NCBI GenBank assembly: GCA_009774235.1
Contig: VSNJ01000012.1
Location: forward strand, 1 to 47,612
Origin: Lachnospiraceae bacterium
GTDB lineage: Bacteria; Bacillota; Clostridia; Lachnospirales; Lachnospiraceae
DNA length: 47,612 bases
Direction: 5' to 3'
Shown here: positions 7,707 to 17,600 of the stretch, one piece after another
Numbering within the stretch: position 1 is the first letter of the stretch
Layout: each line of letters opens with the position of its first letter
Notes under the pieces: generated by a model
Databases searched by the model: none
Told to the model about the DNA's origin: nothing
Seen by the model: the letters and a program-made list of their open reading frames with translations, nothing else
Made by a program: the position numbers and the translations under genes

Positions 7707-10013
7707 ATGGCTGAAGATGCTAAAAAGACAACAGAGGTAAAGATTGATAATGGTGAACTTGATACAAGTATGACACCTAAAGATTTTACAGAGCCAGAAA
7801 TTTTGTATGACAAGCTTAAAAGCATGATACGTGGATATCATCCGTCAACAGACATTTCCTTAATTGAGAAAGCATATGATATAGCCTATAAGGCGCATGA
7901 AGGGCAGCTGAGAAAATCAGGTGAGCCATATATAATACACCCTTTGTGTGTATGTATTATCCTTGCAGAATTAGAGCTTGACAAGGAAACTATTGTGGCA
8001 GGGATGCTGCATGATGTGGTAGAAGATACTGTTATGACAAGTGAAGAGATAACACAGGAATTTGGTGAAGAGGTTGCCCTGCTTGTTGATGGTGTCACAA
8101 AGCTTACACAGATTGATTATGTGGCAGACAAAGTAGAAGTACAGGCAGAGAACTTAAGGAAGATGTTCTTAGCAATGGCAAAGGATATAAGGGTTATTAT
8201 AATTAAACTTGCTGACAGGCTGCATAACCAGAGGACTATGCAGTACCAGACACCTAAGAAGCAGAAAGAGAAGTCAAGGGAAACAATAGATATATATGCA
8301 CCTATTGCCGACAGGCTTGGAATATCAAAGATTAAAGTAGAATTAGATGACCTTGCGTTTAAGTATCTTGAACCAGAGATGTATGAGGAGCTTGTAACCA
8401 GAATTGAAAATGGACGTGTAAAAAGTGAAGAATTTATAAAAAAGATTGTAAAAGAGGTACAGCACCATATAAGTACAGCAGGGATAAAAGCTGATATAGA
8501 TGGGCGTGCTAAGCATTATTTCAGTATATATAAAAAGATGGTTACACAGAATAAGAAACTTGAACAAATATATGATTTATTTGCTGTAAGGATTATTGTA
8601 GACACAGAAAGGGACTGTTATACTGTGCTTGGTGTGATACATGAGATGTATAAGCCTATACCAGGACATTTTAAGGATTATATATCTATGCCAAAGCCAA
8701 ATAATTACCAGTCACTCCACACTACGCTTATAGGTCCGTCAGGACAGCCTTTTGAAATACAGATACGTACTTATGAGATGCACCGTACAGCAGAATATGG
8801 TATCGCTGCGCATTGGAAATACAAAGAAAACCAGTATGGTAAAAATGCTTCTGACAGTGAAGAGGAGAAGCTTGTATGGCTTAGGCGTATTCTTGAATGG
8901 CAGAGGGAAATGTCTGATAATAAAGAGTTCCTAAGCCTTTTAAAAAGTGATTTAGACCTTTTTGCAGACCATGTATACTGTTTTACTAAAGATGGTGATG
9001 TCAAAAACCTTCCAGCAGGTTCTACACCGATAGATTTTGCATATGCTGTACATAGTGCAGTTGGCAATAAGATGGTGGGAGCACGTGTTAATGGCAATCT
9101 GGTGCCTATTGAATATGAGATACAGAATGGCGACAGGGTGGAGATAGTTACTTCACAAAATTCCAAAGGCCCAAGCCGTGACTGGCTTTCAATAGTTAAA
9201 AGTGCACAGGCAAAGAATAAGATAAACCAGTGGTTCAGGATGGAATTTAAGGAAGAAAATATTACAAGGGGCAGGGACCTTCTGGCTAATTATTGTAAAA
9301 CACAAGGCATAGTTATGTCAGACCTTGTGAAACCTGAGTATACAGATGCGTGTAAGAAGAAATATGGTTTCCGTGACTGGGTTTCTGTACTTGCTGCAAT
9401 AGGCCATGGCGGGCTTAAGGAAGGGCAAGTTATTAATAAGCTCCAGTATGAGTATGATAAAAAGAACCCTAAACATACAACAGACAAAGATATACTTGAA
9501 GCTGTCAACAGCCCTGCTGTACATGGAAGCCAGCCGGCAGCAGTTAAATCTAAAAGCGGAATTGTAGTTGCGGGTATTGATGATGTATCAGTAAGGTTTT
9601 CAAAGTGCTGCAGTCCTGTGCCAGGTGATGAGATTATTGGTTTTGTCACAAGGGGAAGGGGAGTTTCAATACACCGTACTGACTGTATTAATATGATGAA
9701 CCTTCCAGAAACAGACCGCCAGAGAATAATAGAAGCAGAGTGGCAGGTTACACCAGAAGGCAAGCCAGATGAACTGTATGATACAGAGATAATAATTTAT
9801 GCTTATGACCGTATGGGTATTTTACTTGATATAACAAAGATATTTACTGGGAATAAGATAGATGTAAAATCAATGAATACTAAAGTTAGTAAACAAGGTA
9901 TAGCAACCATTAATGTAGGTTTTGCTATACGTGGTGTAGAAGCATTGAATGAGCTTACAAAGAAACTTAGTAACGTTGAGAGTGTAAAAGATATACAAAG
10001 AACACAGTCATAA
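7707..10013 (+). CDS. relA: Bifunctional (p)ppGpp synthetase/hydrolase (Rel/RSH)
   Basis: This 768-residue long-form RSH enzyme makes (p)ppGpp from ATP and GTP/GDP and hydrolyses it, controlling the stringent response. Domains in order: HD hydrolase (about 35-190) with PYIIHP and GMLHDVVEDT intact; synthetase (about 240-370) with the SIYKKM and EIQIRT motifs; TGS (about 405-470); a zinc-finger/CC segment with SKCCSPVPGD; and a C-terminal ACT domain (about 690-765). Both catalytic halves look intact, so it is the single bifunctional Rel usual in Firmicutes. The start at 7707 is preferred over an upstream ATG at 7680 because GGAGGG (7695-7700) is correctly spaced and the protein then starts MAEDAKK. 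The MBL-fold and hemZ genes follow in the same direction, with 80-bp and 17-bp gaps. Confidence 0.95.
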   Translation: MAEDAKKTTEVKIDNGELDTSMTPKDFTEPEILYDKLKSMIRGYHPSTDISLIEKAYDIAYKAHEGQLRKSGEPYIIHPLCVCIILAELELDKETIVAGMLHDVVEDTVMTSEEITQEFGEEVALLVDGVTKLTQIDYVADKVEVQAENLRKMFLAMAKDIRVIIIKLADRLHNQRTMQYQTPKKQKEKSRETIDIYAPIADRLGISKIKVELDDLAFKYLEPEMYEELVTRIENGRVKSEEFIKKIVKEVQHHISTAGIKADIDGRAKHYFSIYKKMVTQNKKLEQIYDLFAVRIIVDTERDCYTVLGVIHEMYKPIPGHFKDYISMPKPNNYQSLHTTLIGPSGQPFEIQIRTYEMHRTAEYGIAAHWKYKENQYGKNASDSEEEKLVWLRRILEWQREMSDNKEFLSLLKSDLDLFADHVYCFTKDGDVKNLPAGSTPIDFAYAVHSAVGNKMVGARVNGNLVPIEYEIQNGDRVEIVTSQNSKGPSRDWLSIVKSAQAKNKINQWFRMEFKEENITRGRDLLANYCKTQGIVMSDLVKPEYTDACKKKYGFRDWVSVLAAIGHGGLKEGQVINKLQYEYDKKNPKHTTDKDILEAVNSPAVHGSQPAAVKSKSGIVVAGIDDVSVRFSKCCSPVPGDEIIGFVTRGRGVSIHRTDCINMMNLPETDRQRIIEAEWQVTPEGKPDELYDTEIIIYAYDRMGILLDITKIFTGNKIDVKSMNTKVSKQGIATINVGFAIRGVEALNELTKKLSNVESVKDIQRTQS

Positions 10014-10093
10014 TTTATAGCCAGGTATTTATCCATATGTGGAGCTGGCTGAAAAAATAACAAGCAGGGAATATCTGCAGGAAAGAGGGCTAT

Positions 10094-10732
10094 ATGGATG
10101 GATTAAAATGTGAATTTAAAGTGGTAGGTGCTGTACAGACAAATTGTTATTTTGTTTATAATACTGCTACATCTGAATGTATTATTATAGATCCAGGAGA
10201 TGAGGAGCAGGCAATCAGCATATTTATAAGCCAGAAAGGTTTCAAACCAGTTGCAATACTGCTTACACATGGACATTTTGACCATACTGGGGCTGTAGAG
10301 GGGCTTAAGGCTAAATATGGAATAAAAGTATATGCTGCACTTGAAGAGCGTGAAACGCTACAAGACCCATATATTAATCTTTCTTCACAGCTTATGGGTA
10401 AAAGGATTGTGCTTGAAGCTGATGAATGGCTTGAGGATGGACAAATAATAGAGTTAATTGGTGAGAAGATAAAGTGCCTGCTTACACCGGGGCATACAGA
10501 GGGTGGCATGTGCTTTTATTTTACAGGCAGCGGCATGCTTTTTTCAGGGGATACACTTTTTGAGCAGTCAGTAGGGCGTACGGATTTTCCAGGAGGAAGC
10601 ATGAGCAAACTTGTACAGTCAATACGTACAAAACTTTTTGTACTGCCTGATTATTTAAAGGTATATCCTGGACATGGAATGATGACTACTATTGGTGATG
10701 AAAAGATAATGAATCCCTATGCTGCTATATAG
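10094..10732 (+). CDS. Metallo-beta-lactamase-fold hydrolase (glyoxalase II-like)
   Basis: This 212-residue cytoplasmic MBL-fold hydrolase has the complete binuclear metal site: the HGHFDH motif (His59, His61, Asp63, His64), His134 in TPGHTEGG, Asp153 in SGDTLF and His194 in YPGHGMMT. The length and the SGDTLFEQSVGRTDFPGG segment match the compact YcbL/glyoxalase II-like proteins that commonly follow rel in Clostridia. A thioester such as S-lactoyl thiol is the likely substrate class, but the true one is unknown. A GAAAGAGGG site precedes the ATG. It is 17 bp upstream of hemZ and is likely co-transcribed with it. Confidence 0.88.
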   Translation: MDGLKCEFKVVGAVQTNCYFVYNTATSECIIIDPGDEEQAISIFISQKGFKPVAILLTHGHFDHTGAVEGLKAKYGIKVYAALEERETLQDPYINLSSQLMGKRIVLEADEWLEDGQIIELIGEKIKCLLTPGHTEGGMCFYFTGSGMLFSGDTLFEQSVGRTDFPGGSMSKLVQSIRTKLFVLPDYLKVYPGHGMMTTIGDEKIMNPYAAI

Positions 10733-10749
10733 TATCCTGGAGGGGCGTT

Positions 10750-12294
10750 ATGGTTTTAATTATATTGTCGGAACGTGATTTTGATTATGAACTCCAGGCA
10801 CTTGTTACAGGGTTTTTCCCTGGACAGGCTGTAAAAGTTATTGTACATGGGGAAGAAAACAGTGCAGGAGAGCCTGGTATTACTCTGGATATTATTTTGG
10901 GACAATTTAAAATTTATGCAGATGCCAGAACCAGTTTATATAAGATTAATTATGAATTAGATGTAACAGGTTCTGGTAACTGGCATAAACATATAGATAA
11001 GGCGGCACATCCTTACAGGACTTATTATAAAAATGTATTAAAAAAGCTTGTATTTTGTCTGCTCAGGGATTTTCCGGCAGATATGCTGCCGGATGGGATT
11101 ACAAAGCGGATTCCTGCATGGGGCACAATGACAGGTGTAAGGCCCGTGAAGATTGTAATGGACCAGGTGCTTGGTGGCATTGGTTTACAAGAAATAAAAA
11201 AATCACTGGAAGATATTTACTGCCTTGACCCTGTAAAGGCAGAACTTGCAATGCAGATAGCAGTACGTGAAGCAAAACTTCTTGCAAATGTGGATTATGA
11301 AAATGGTTATAGTCTTTATATAGGCATACCATTCTGTCCTACAACATGCAGTTACTGTTCATTTACTTCATATCCATTTGACAGGTATGGAAGCCTTGCA
11401 GATGCTTATCTGGATGCATTAGAGAAAGAAATGGAATATTCTTCACATATATTTAGTGACAGAAAGCTTACAAGTATATATATAGGCGGAGGCACGCCAA
11501 CTTCACTGTCTGCTGTCCAGTTAGGAAGGCTTTTAAAATCCCTCTGTAAATATTTTCCTGTAGGGAATGGTATTGAGTTTACAGTTGAAGCAGGCAGGCC
11601 AGACAGTATTACAGAAGAGAAACTTAAAGTTATATATGGGTATGGTGCCAGGCGCATTTCTGTAAATCCACAGACAATGCAGCAGAAGACTTTAGATATT
11701 ATTGGAAGGAAGCATACTGCCATACAGACAGTTGATGCATTTAACCTGGCACGTAAAACAGGATTTAGTAATATAAATATGGATTTAATTATTGGACTTC
11801 CAGGAGAGAAAGAAGAAGACTTTGCTGGTACACTTTCAAAGATAAAGGACTTAAGCCCAGACAGCCTTACTATACATTCGCTTGTTGTAAAAAGGGCTTC
11901 AAGGCTGCGTGATACAGATGGAGGATATGGGACAGCAGAAACATGCAAGTCTTTATGTATGGAAAATATGCTGGATATGGGGCAGGAATTTGCAAGATGC
12001 AATGGATACCTGCCATATTATATGTACAGGCAGAAAAATTCTTGTGGCCATGCAGGCAGCACAGGACAGGAAAATATAGGATATGCAAGGGAAGGAAAAG
12101 AGTGTCTTTATAATATACTTATTATGGAGGAGAAACAGACTATTCTGGCACTCGGCGCCGGGGCATCAACAAAACTGTACCATATGGGGATGGGACAGGT
12201 GGAACGAAGCGAGAATGTGAAAGATGTGGCTCTATATATACAAAAAATAGACGAAATGATTGGGAGAAAGCGGAAGTTGCTCAAAGATTTTTAA
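10750..12294 (+). CDS. hemZ: Oxygen-independent coproporphyrinogen III dehydrogenase HemZ (radical SAM)
   Basis: This 514-residue radical SAM protein carries the CxxxCxxC iron-sulfur motif (Cys196, Cys200, Cys203 in CPTTCSYC), YIGGGTPTS and a HemN-like C-terminal domain. HemZ proteins have an N-terminal extension of about 160 residues before the radical SAM core, as here, which distinguishes them from HemN and from the heme chaperone HemW. The family is assigned the anaerobic oxidative decarboxylation of coproporphyrinogen III to protoporphyrinogen IX. GGAGGGG (10739-10745) gives a clear start. It is the last gene before the change in sequence style at about 12,300. The function is assigned by family; some HemN-like proteins have other roles. 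Confidence 0.87.
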   Translation: MVLIILSERDFDYELQALVTGFFPGQAVKVIVHGEENSAGEPGITLDIILGQFKIYADARTSLYKINYELDVTGSGNWHKHIDKAAHPYRTYYKNVLKKLVFCLLRDFPADMLPDGITKRIPAWGTMTGVRPVKIVMDQVLGGIGLQEIKKSLEDIYCLDPVKAELAMQIAVREAKLLANVDYENGYSLYIGIPFCPTTCSYCSFTSYPFDRYGSLADAYLDALEKEMEYSSHIFSDRKLTSIYIGGGTPTSLSAVQLGRLLKSLCKYFPVGNGIEFTVEAGRPDSITEEKLKVIYGYGARRISVNPQTMQQKTLDIIGRKHTAIQTVDAFNLARKTGFSNINMDLIIGLPGEKEEDFAGTLSKIKDLSPDSLTIHSLVVKRASRLRDTDGGYGTAETCKSLCMENMLDMGQEFARCNGYLPYYMYRQKNSCGHAGSTGQENIGYAREGKECLYNILIMEEKQTILALGAGASTKLYHMGMGQVERSENVKDVALYIQKIDEMIGRKRKLLKDF

Positions 12295-12330
12295 GTGTTT
12301 CTTCATTCTCTCAAAGTACAAGAAATGGTG

Positions 12331-12352
12331 AAAAGTACATCAAAAGTACATC
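12331..12352. repeat. Tandem 11-bp repeats downstream of hemZ
   Basis: AAAAGTACATC occurs twice head-to-tail (12331-12341, 12342-12352). A partial copy, CAAAGTACAAG (12312-12322), precedes it and an inverted partial copy, CTTGATAGTAC (about 12362-12372), follows. Clustered short repeats of this kind resemble arm-type binding sites of tyrosine integrases, but no integrase gene is present in the window. Confidence 0.6.
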
Positions 12353-12415
12353 AAATTTTTACTTGATAGTACGGAATAATACGCAATAAATGTGAAAACC
12401 TGAATATTGTGCCTT

Positions 12416-12456
12416 AAAGGACAATCTTATTCTAATGAATGGGACTGTCCTTTTTT
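12416..12456 (+). terminator. Intrinsic terminator after hemZ
   Basis: AAAGGACA (12416-12423) pairs with TGTCCTTT (12446-12453), with six T residues at 12451-12456. The 22-nt loop can form a small inner stem (ATTC/GAAT). It separates the rel-MBL-hemZ region from the biosynthetic operon promoter. Confidence 0.7.
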
Positions 12457-12527
12457 GTTATAGTCAAACAACAATTCTGGTTTTCTTCTTTCAGTTACGC
12501 ATTTTTTGACAATTTTATAAAAAAGTA

Positions 12528-12556
12528 TTGATAATTAGATATTTTTATTATATAAT
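12528..12556 (+). promoter_or_regulatory. Main promoter of the PKS-NRPS operon
   Basis: TTGATA (12528-12533), exactly 17 bp and a perfect TATAAT (12551-12556) give a near-consensus vegetative promoter. It lies about 150 bp upstream of the first gene. It is the only strong promoter seen between hemZ and the operon. Confidence 0.7.
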
Positions 12557-12586
12557 GTAAAAATAATAAATGAAATGAAAATGTTT

Positions 12587-12641
12587 CAAATTATTTTATA
12601 TTAATAATATAATTGCATTATTGTATTGATAAAATAATTTG
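12587..12641. repeat. 13-bp perfect inverted repeat in the operon leader
   Basis: CAAATTATTTTAT (12587-12599) and its exact complement (12629-12641) flank 29 nt that can form an inner AATAAT/ATTATT stem. It lies between the promoter and the first ribosome site, so it could be an operator or a leader RNA hairpin. No T-run follows, so a terminator is unlikely. Confidence 0.55.
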
Positions 12642-12709
12642 TAAAAATATTTATGTTATTTACATTAGTGCACATCATTGGTTTTATTAATTAACAAGGA
12701 GGTACTGTT

Positions 12710-13450
12710 ATTTTACATAATAAAGAGTTAAGAGTAATAGTATTTCCACATGCTGGTGGAGGAAGATTATTTTACATGGACTTTAAAAATGTTTTTAAAC
12801 ATTTTAAGTTTTCTGTTATACAATATCCAAGACGTGAAGAAAAGTATGGTATAGATATGCCAAATACAGTATATGAACTTGCAGATGAATTGTTCGACGA
12901 ATACAAGAATTGGTTCAGAAACAATTATGTTGTCTGGGGACACAGTATGGGAAGTACAGTTGGGTATGAAGTAGTAAAGCGGTGCGAAGAGATACTCCAT
13001 AATTCTCCGATAGCTTTTTTTAGTTCAGGAGCTTCGGCTCCGTGTAATACTATCACATCAAAGGTTAGATTATCCATAGATTCTGATAAGGATTTTGAAG
13101 AACTTATGGAACAGTATGGCGGTATAAGAGATGAACTGCTACATAATAAGGACTTTTGTGATTATTTCTATCCTATAATTCGTGGCGATATGAAAATACT
13201 CTCTGATTATAGGGATGATGAATATATCAAGTTACGATGTCCTGTAAGGCTTATTGAAGGCACTGAGGATACATGTGTTATTGATAAGTGGAAGTTTTAT
13301 ACCGATTTTGACATAGATGTAAAATATCATAATGGTGGCCATTTTTTCATAAACGATCATAAACAAGAAATAGCTGATTATATTGAGAAAAGTGCTATAG
13401 AAGTAATAAGCAGAAAAACGGGAACTTCCGGATACAACAAAGTAACATGA
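12710..13450 (+). CDS. Type II (editing) thioesterase, apparent ATT start
   Basis: This is an alpha/beta-hydrolase of about 246 residues in the type II thioesterase family, which removes misprimed or stalled acyl groups from carrier-protein arms of PKS/NRPS lines. From the 12710 codon the triad is Ser79 (WGHSMGS), Asp187 (EGTEDT) and His211 (GGHFF). The family N-terminal motif FPHAGGG lies at residues 12-18, upstream of the first ATG (12776), so an ATG start would cut off a conserved strand. AAGGAGG (12696-12702) sits 7 bp before ATT at 12710, and no ATG, GTG, TTG or CTG exists in frame between them. ATT initiation is therefore inferred; a sequencing error is the alternative. It is the first gene of the operon. 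Confidence 0.85.
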   Translation: MLHNKELRVIVFPHAGGGRLFYMDFKNVFKHFKFSVIQYPRREEKYGIDMPNTVYELADELFDEYKNWFRNNYVVWGHSMGSTVGYEVVKRCEEILHNSPIAFFSSGASAPCNTITSKVRLSIDSDKDFEELMEQYGGIRDELLHNKDFCDYFYPIIRGDMKILSDYRDDEYIKLRCPVRLIEGTEDTCVIDKWKFYTDFDIDVKYHNGGHFFINDHKQEIADYIEKSAIEVISRKTGTSGYNKVT

Positions 13451-13484
13451 GTTTATAATTTATAAACGGAGAGTGAATTGCAAT

Positions 13485-14330
13485 ATGGAAAATAATAAGA
13501 TCATTGGTGTAGTTGGTGCAGGAGTCATGGGAAAAGGCGTTGCACAGAGATTCGCACAGTACGGTTTTAATGTTATTGTACATGATATTTCCGAAAAAGT
13601 ATTAAAGAGTGCTACAAGGGAAATAGGCAGAGCGGTTGCTTTTTCAGCTATGATGAACAAGAGCATTGATGTTGAAGGTACGTTTTCACGCATAAGCTTT
13701 ACAAATTCATATGAAGGATTTGAAAATGCTGATTTTGTAATTGAAAATGTTACCGAGAATGAGGAGATAAAGATCAGTGTTTACCAGGAACTTGAAAAAG
13801 TTTGCAAAGAGGACTGCATTTATATGGTAAATACATCCTGTATACCAATAACTAGAATAGGAAGCATTACTTCCAGAAAAGAAAAGGTTATAGGAGTTCA
13901 TTTCATGAACCCTGTGCCAATGAAGAATTTTGCTGAGAGCATCAGGGGCTGGTATACTTCTGATGAAACTATCGAATCTGTAAGAACTCTCCTTGATACA
14001 ATTGAAATTGAGATAGAGGTTGTTAACGACAGCGCAGGATTTGTATCTAACCGCATCTCCCACCTCTATATGAACGAGGCTATATGTCTTGTTTATGAGG
14101 GCGTTGCTGAGGCGGAGCAGATAGATAATATCTTTAAAAAGGCTTTTGCTCATAAAATGGGACCTCTGGAAACAGCTGACCTTATCGGTCTTGATACAGT
14201 CCTTGATTCTCTTGAGGTTCTTTATCATCAGTACGAGGATTCAAAGTATCGTGCTTGTCCGCTTCTAAAGAGAATGGTAGAAGCAGGATTGTTTGGAAGA
14301 AAGTCTGGAGAAGGCTTTTATAAATATTGA
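13485..14330 (+). CDS. 3-hydroxyacyl-CoA dehydrogenase-like (FkbK/ZmaG type), extender-unit synthesis
   Basis: This 281-residue NAD(P)-dependent dehydrogenase has the usual length of 3-hydroxybutyryl-CoA dehydrogenases. The Rossmann motif VVGAGVMGKG (about 8-17) is followed by the catalytic His139 (VIGVHFMNPVPM) and the SAGFVSNR segment that starts the helical C-terminal domain. In methoxymalonyl- and hydroxymalonyl-ACP pathways, homologues oxidise the primary alcohol of glyceryl-ACP. The adjacent FVNS-type ACP and the later FkbH-like and acyl-dehydrogenase genes strongly support that role over fatty-acid metabolism. ATG 13485 is chosen because GGAGAG (13468-13473) is adequately spaced; a GTG at 13473 lies inside that site. 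It is 34 bp after the thioesterase gene. Confidence 0.88.
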   Translation: MENNKIIGVVGAGVMGKGVAQRFAQYGFNVIVHDISEKVLKSATREIGRAVAFSAMMNKSIDVEGTFSRISFTNSYEGFENADFVIENVTENEEIKISVYQELEKVCKEDCIYMVNTSCIPITRIGSITSRKEKVIGVHFMNPVPMKNFAESIRGWYTSDETIESVRTLLDTIEIEIEVVNDSAGFVSNRISHLYMNEAICLVYEGVAEAEQIDNIFKKAFAHKMGPLETADLIGLDTVLDSLEVLYHQYEDSKYRACPLLKRMVEAGLFGRKSGEGFYKY

Positions 14331-14381
14331 TTCTATTAAATAAATAATATAAACAAATAATCTGAAAGGTGAGCAATTATT

Positions 14382-14615
14382 ATGAATAATGAGAAGATAA
14401 TAATGGGGTTTTTAGGAAAGTATTTTGAGGTTTCAAAGGTAAATAAGGATGATAATATATTTGAGCTTGGCTTTGTAAATTCACTTTTTGCAATGCAGAT
14501 GGTAAGTTTCATTGAAAATGAATTTGACTTGGAGATAAGCAACGATGAACTTAACCTTGACAACTTTAAGAGTATTAATTCAATTCTTGCATTTATTGAT
14601 TCTAAATTTGAATAA
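14382..14615 (+). CDS. Discrete acyl carrier protein (FkbJ/ZmaD type)
   Basis: This 77-residue acidic acyl carrier protein has the phosphopantetheine serine in ELGFVNSLFAMQMV. The FVNSLFAMQ wording, rather than the DSL motif of fatty-acid ACPs, is characteristic of free carrier proteins of glycerate-derived extender-unit pathways. It should carry glyceryl, then the oxidised intermediates and finally hydroxymalonate, for delivery to an AT domain of the assembly line. AAAGGTGAG is well spaced before the ATG. It lies between the hydroxyacyl dehydrogenase gene (51 bp) and the first PKS gene (11 bp). Confidence 0.92.
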   Translation: MNNEKIIMGFLGKYFEVSKVNKDDNIFELGFVNSLFAMQMVSFIENEFDLEISNDELNLDNFKSINSILAFIDSKFE

Positions 14616-14626
14616 GGAGTTTTTGA

Positions 14627-17600
14627 ATGAATTTGGAAAACATATTCGGTAATCTTATTTATGGCAGTGGTAAGGGCATTACTTTTACTCATGAGGACAG
14701 AGATGATGAGTTTTATTCCTATGATGAGTTAAGAAAACAAAGTGCAAAACTATCTGCTTATCTGAAAAAAAATGGCGTCAAGCGTGGAGATGAAGTACTT
14801 GTTCACAGTATTGACCTGAAGTGTTTTATAACATCTATGTGGGCGTGTTTTCATGGCGGATATATTGCAGTCCCAATAGATAACGGAAGTAATGATACTA
14901 AGGCTCAGACTATAAAATATATACTGGATTCTATGAAAGCTCCTTGTGTGATCTGTGACAGTGTTTCAAAGGAATACTACCCAGAAGAATATGCTGACAG
15001 AGTATTTGATATAACAGGTATTGATCTTGAGACTGTGGATGTTGTATGTGAACCCTCGGTAAGTATAAAGCCTGAGGATATGGCTTATATTCAGTATTCA
15101 TCCGGTTCTACAGGTACTCCTAAAGGTACAGCACTTAGTTTTGGAAATATAGTTACTGATGCTCAAAGTGTTGCAAAAAGATGCAGGGTAAATAAAGATG
15201 ATGTCATTGTTGTGTGGCAGCCGCTTACACACTGCTATGGAATACTTGCATTTCATTTTACTCCGCTTATTCTTGGTTGTGATCAAGTACTTATTCCAAC
15301 AGATGACTATATTAAGGATCCTATGGTGTGGGCAAGAAAGGTGGATCAGTATCGTGGCACTATGAGTGGTATGATACCTTTTGCAGTAAAGAAGTTTATA
15401 AATTATTATCGGCAGATAAATGAAACTTTCAACTGGGATCTTTCTTCGTTGAAAGTTGTTATTGTTGGTGGTGAGCAGGTAGATAAGAAAGTTTGTGACC
15501 AGTTTTTAGATATTCTTGAAAAGTATAATGCTGATAGGCATTTGCTTGTTCCTGGTTATGGACTTACAGAAGCAACGGCAGTTGCAAGTTTACATGATAA
15601 TACCAGATTTATTAAAGAATATTATGTACGCATAGGTACTATAGGTATCGGAAATAAAGTTGAATCTGATATTAGGCAAAATGATTCAACAGGTTTTATT
15701 TCATTGGGTCCTCCTTTGGATTGCATGACTGCTAAGATAGTCGATGAAGAAGACAATGACCTTGATGAAAATACTATTGGAAAACTGGTTATTTCGGGTG
15801 GCAATATTTCTCTGGGTTCATACAATAAAGGAAAGGTAACACCATTAAAAGAACTGAAAAATGGTTGGCTTGATACTGGGGATCTTGCTTTTATATCTGA
15901 CGGAAATATAATGATAGTTGGAAGAAGCAAGGAAATGCTTGTAGTTAATGGAATGAAATTTGCTGTAAGCGATATTGAAAATATCGTAATGGATACAGTT
16001 CAAGGTATTTATACAAAAATAGCAGCGTGTAATGGATTTAGTAAAACAAAATCTACAGAGCAAGTATATGTATTTATTGAAGCTGGTATTTCTCTTGAAA
16101 ATGCTGAAGAAAGATCGGTTTTCTTAAAATATCGTGACCTTGTAAGAAAAAATGTATTTGAAAAAACAGGACTTTTAATAGAAAATGTATTTCCTATAGT
16201 AGAAATTCCAACAACAGGTTCTGGAAAAACAAAGCGTATAGAGCTTTCTAATCAGGTGAATCAAGGTTTTTGGTATGAATGTGAAAAACAGATTGAAAAA
16301 GTGATGCAATCAGAAAAAAATACAGGAGTTGATAAAATGTCTATTGAAAAGGTAAGAAGTATTATCAAGGATATAATTTCAGGTTCTACAAAGCTTCCTG
16401 TTGATGATATTGATATACAGTTCCATGATTATGGTATAGTTTCTGCAGAGATTCCTCGTGTTGTGAAAGAAATAAACGAGAGATTCGGAACTAACATTGA
16501 AGTATCTGTAATATTTAATTATCCAAATATCAGGAAGCTTGCAGATTTTGTATATGAAAATATGAACAGTAAAACAGTAGAGCAGGTAGTTAACGTAAAA
16601 GTTGATAATTCCGGCAAGAGCAATAAGCTGGCTGTAGTTGGAATGAGCTGCCGCTATCCGGGTGGAGCAAACAGTATTGATGAGTTCTGGAAAGTGCTTG
16701 AAGAAGGTATTGACGGAATCGTTGATATTCCTGAAGACAGATGGGAATTAGAACGTTATTACGATAGCGATAAGACAGTACCTGGAAAGATGTATTGCTG
16801 TAAAGGAGGTTTCCTTAATACAGATATTTATGGCTTTGATACAAAGCTTTTTAATATGTCACCTAAGGAAGCAATGGCAGTTGCTCCTGAGCATAAAATG
16901 CTTCTTGAACTTACCCTTGAAGCTTATGAAAACGGTAACCTGAATATTGCTGGTTATAATGGTACAAATACAGGTGTTTTTATAGGAATTTCTACAAATG
17001 AATATACTGTTTCAAATCTTTATTCTGGTGATTATAAGAAGATAGATGCCTATGCACTTACAGGTACCTGTTATAGTACTTGCTGCGGAAGGATTTCATA
17101 TACATTTGGTTTTGAAGGGCCTTGTCTTGCGGTAGATACAGCTTGTTCATCTTCTTTGACTGCACTTCAGGTAGCTTGTCAGTCACTTAAAGACAACCAG
17201 TCTGATACAGCAGTAGTAGGCGGTATAAACCTTATGCTCACTCCTGCACCAAATATTGGATTTTCTAAGCTTCAGGCAACGTCTTCGGAAGGTCACTGTA
17301 AGTCATTTGACGACTCTGCTGACGGTTATGGCAGAAGTGAAGGTGCTGGTGTTATAATTATTAAGCGTCTTGAGGATGCTGAAAGAGATAATGATAAGAT
17401 CTTCGGCGTTATCCGTGCTGCTGCTATCAATCAGGACGGAAAGAGCAACGGTCTTACTGCACCAAGTGGTGCTGCTCAGGAAAAGGTCATCAGAAAGGCT
17501 CTTAAAGAAGCTGGTATCGATGCTGGTATGGTAAGCTACGTTGAAACTCATGGTACAGGTACAAAGCTTGGCGATCCTATAGAGGCTGGGGCACTTACCA

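Noticed and set aside
9290..9763. 157-codon reading frame on the minus strand inside rel
   Set aside because: It overlaps the conserved zinc-finger/ACT part of Rel completely, has no recognisable domain and no ribosome site; it is a shadow frame.
10015..10060. Terminator between rel and the MBL-fold gene
   Set aside because: AGCCAG/CTGGCT can pair, but the loop is 20 nt and it is followed by A residues, not T residues, on the plus strand.
11406..12002. 198-codon minus-strand frame opposite hemZ
   Set aside because: It lies wholly within the radical SAM core of HemZ and has no start signal.
12571..12605. Short leader peptide (about 9 codons) in the operon leader
   Set aside because: No ribosome site and no codon pattern suggesting attenuation.
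13473..13484. GTG start for the hydroxyacyl dehydrogenase
   Set aside because: The GTG lies inside the GGAGAG ribosome site; ATG 13485 gives the normal family N-terminus.
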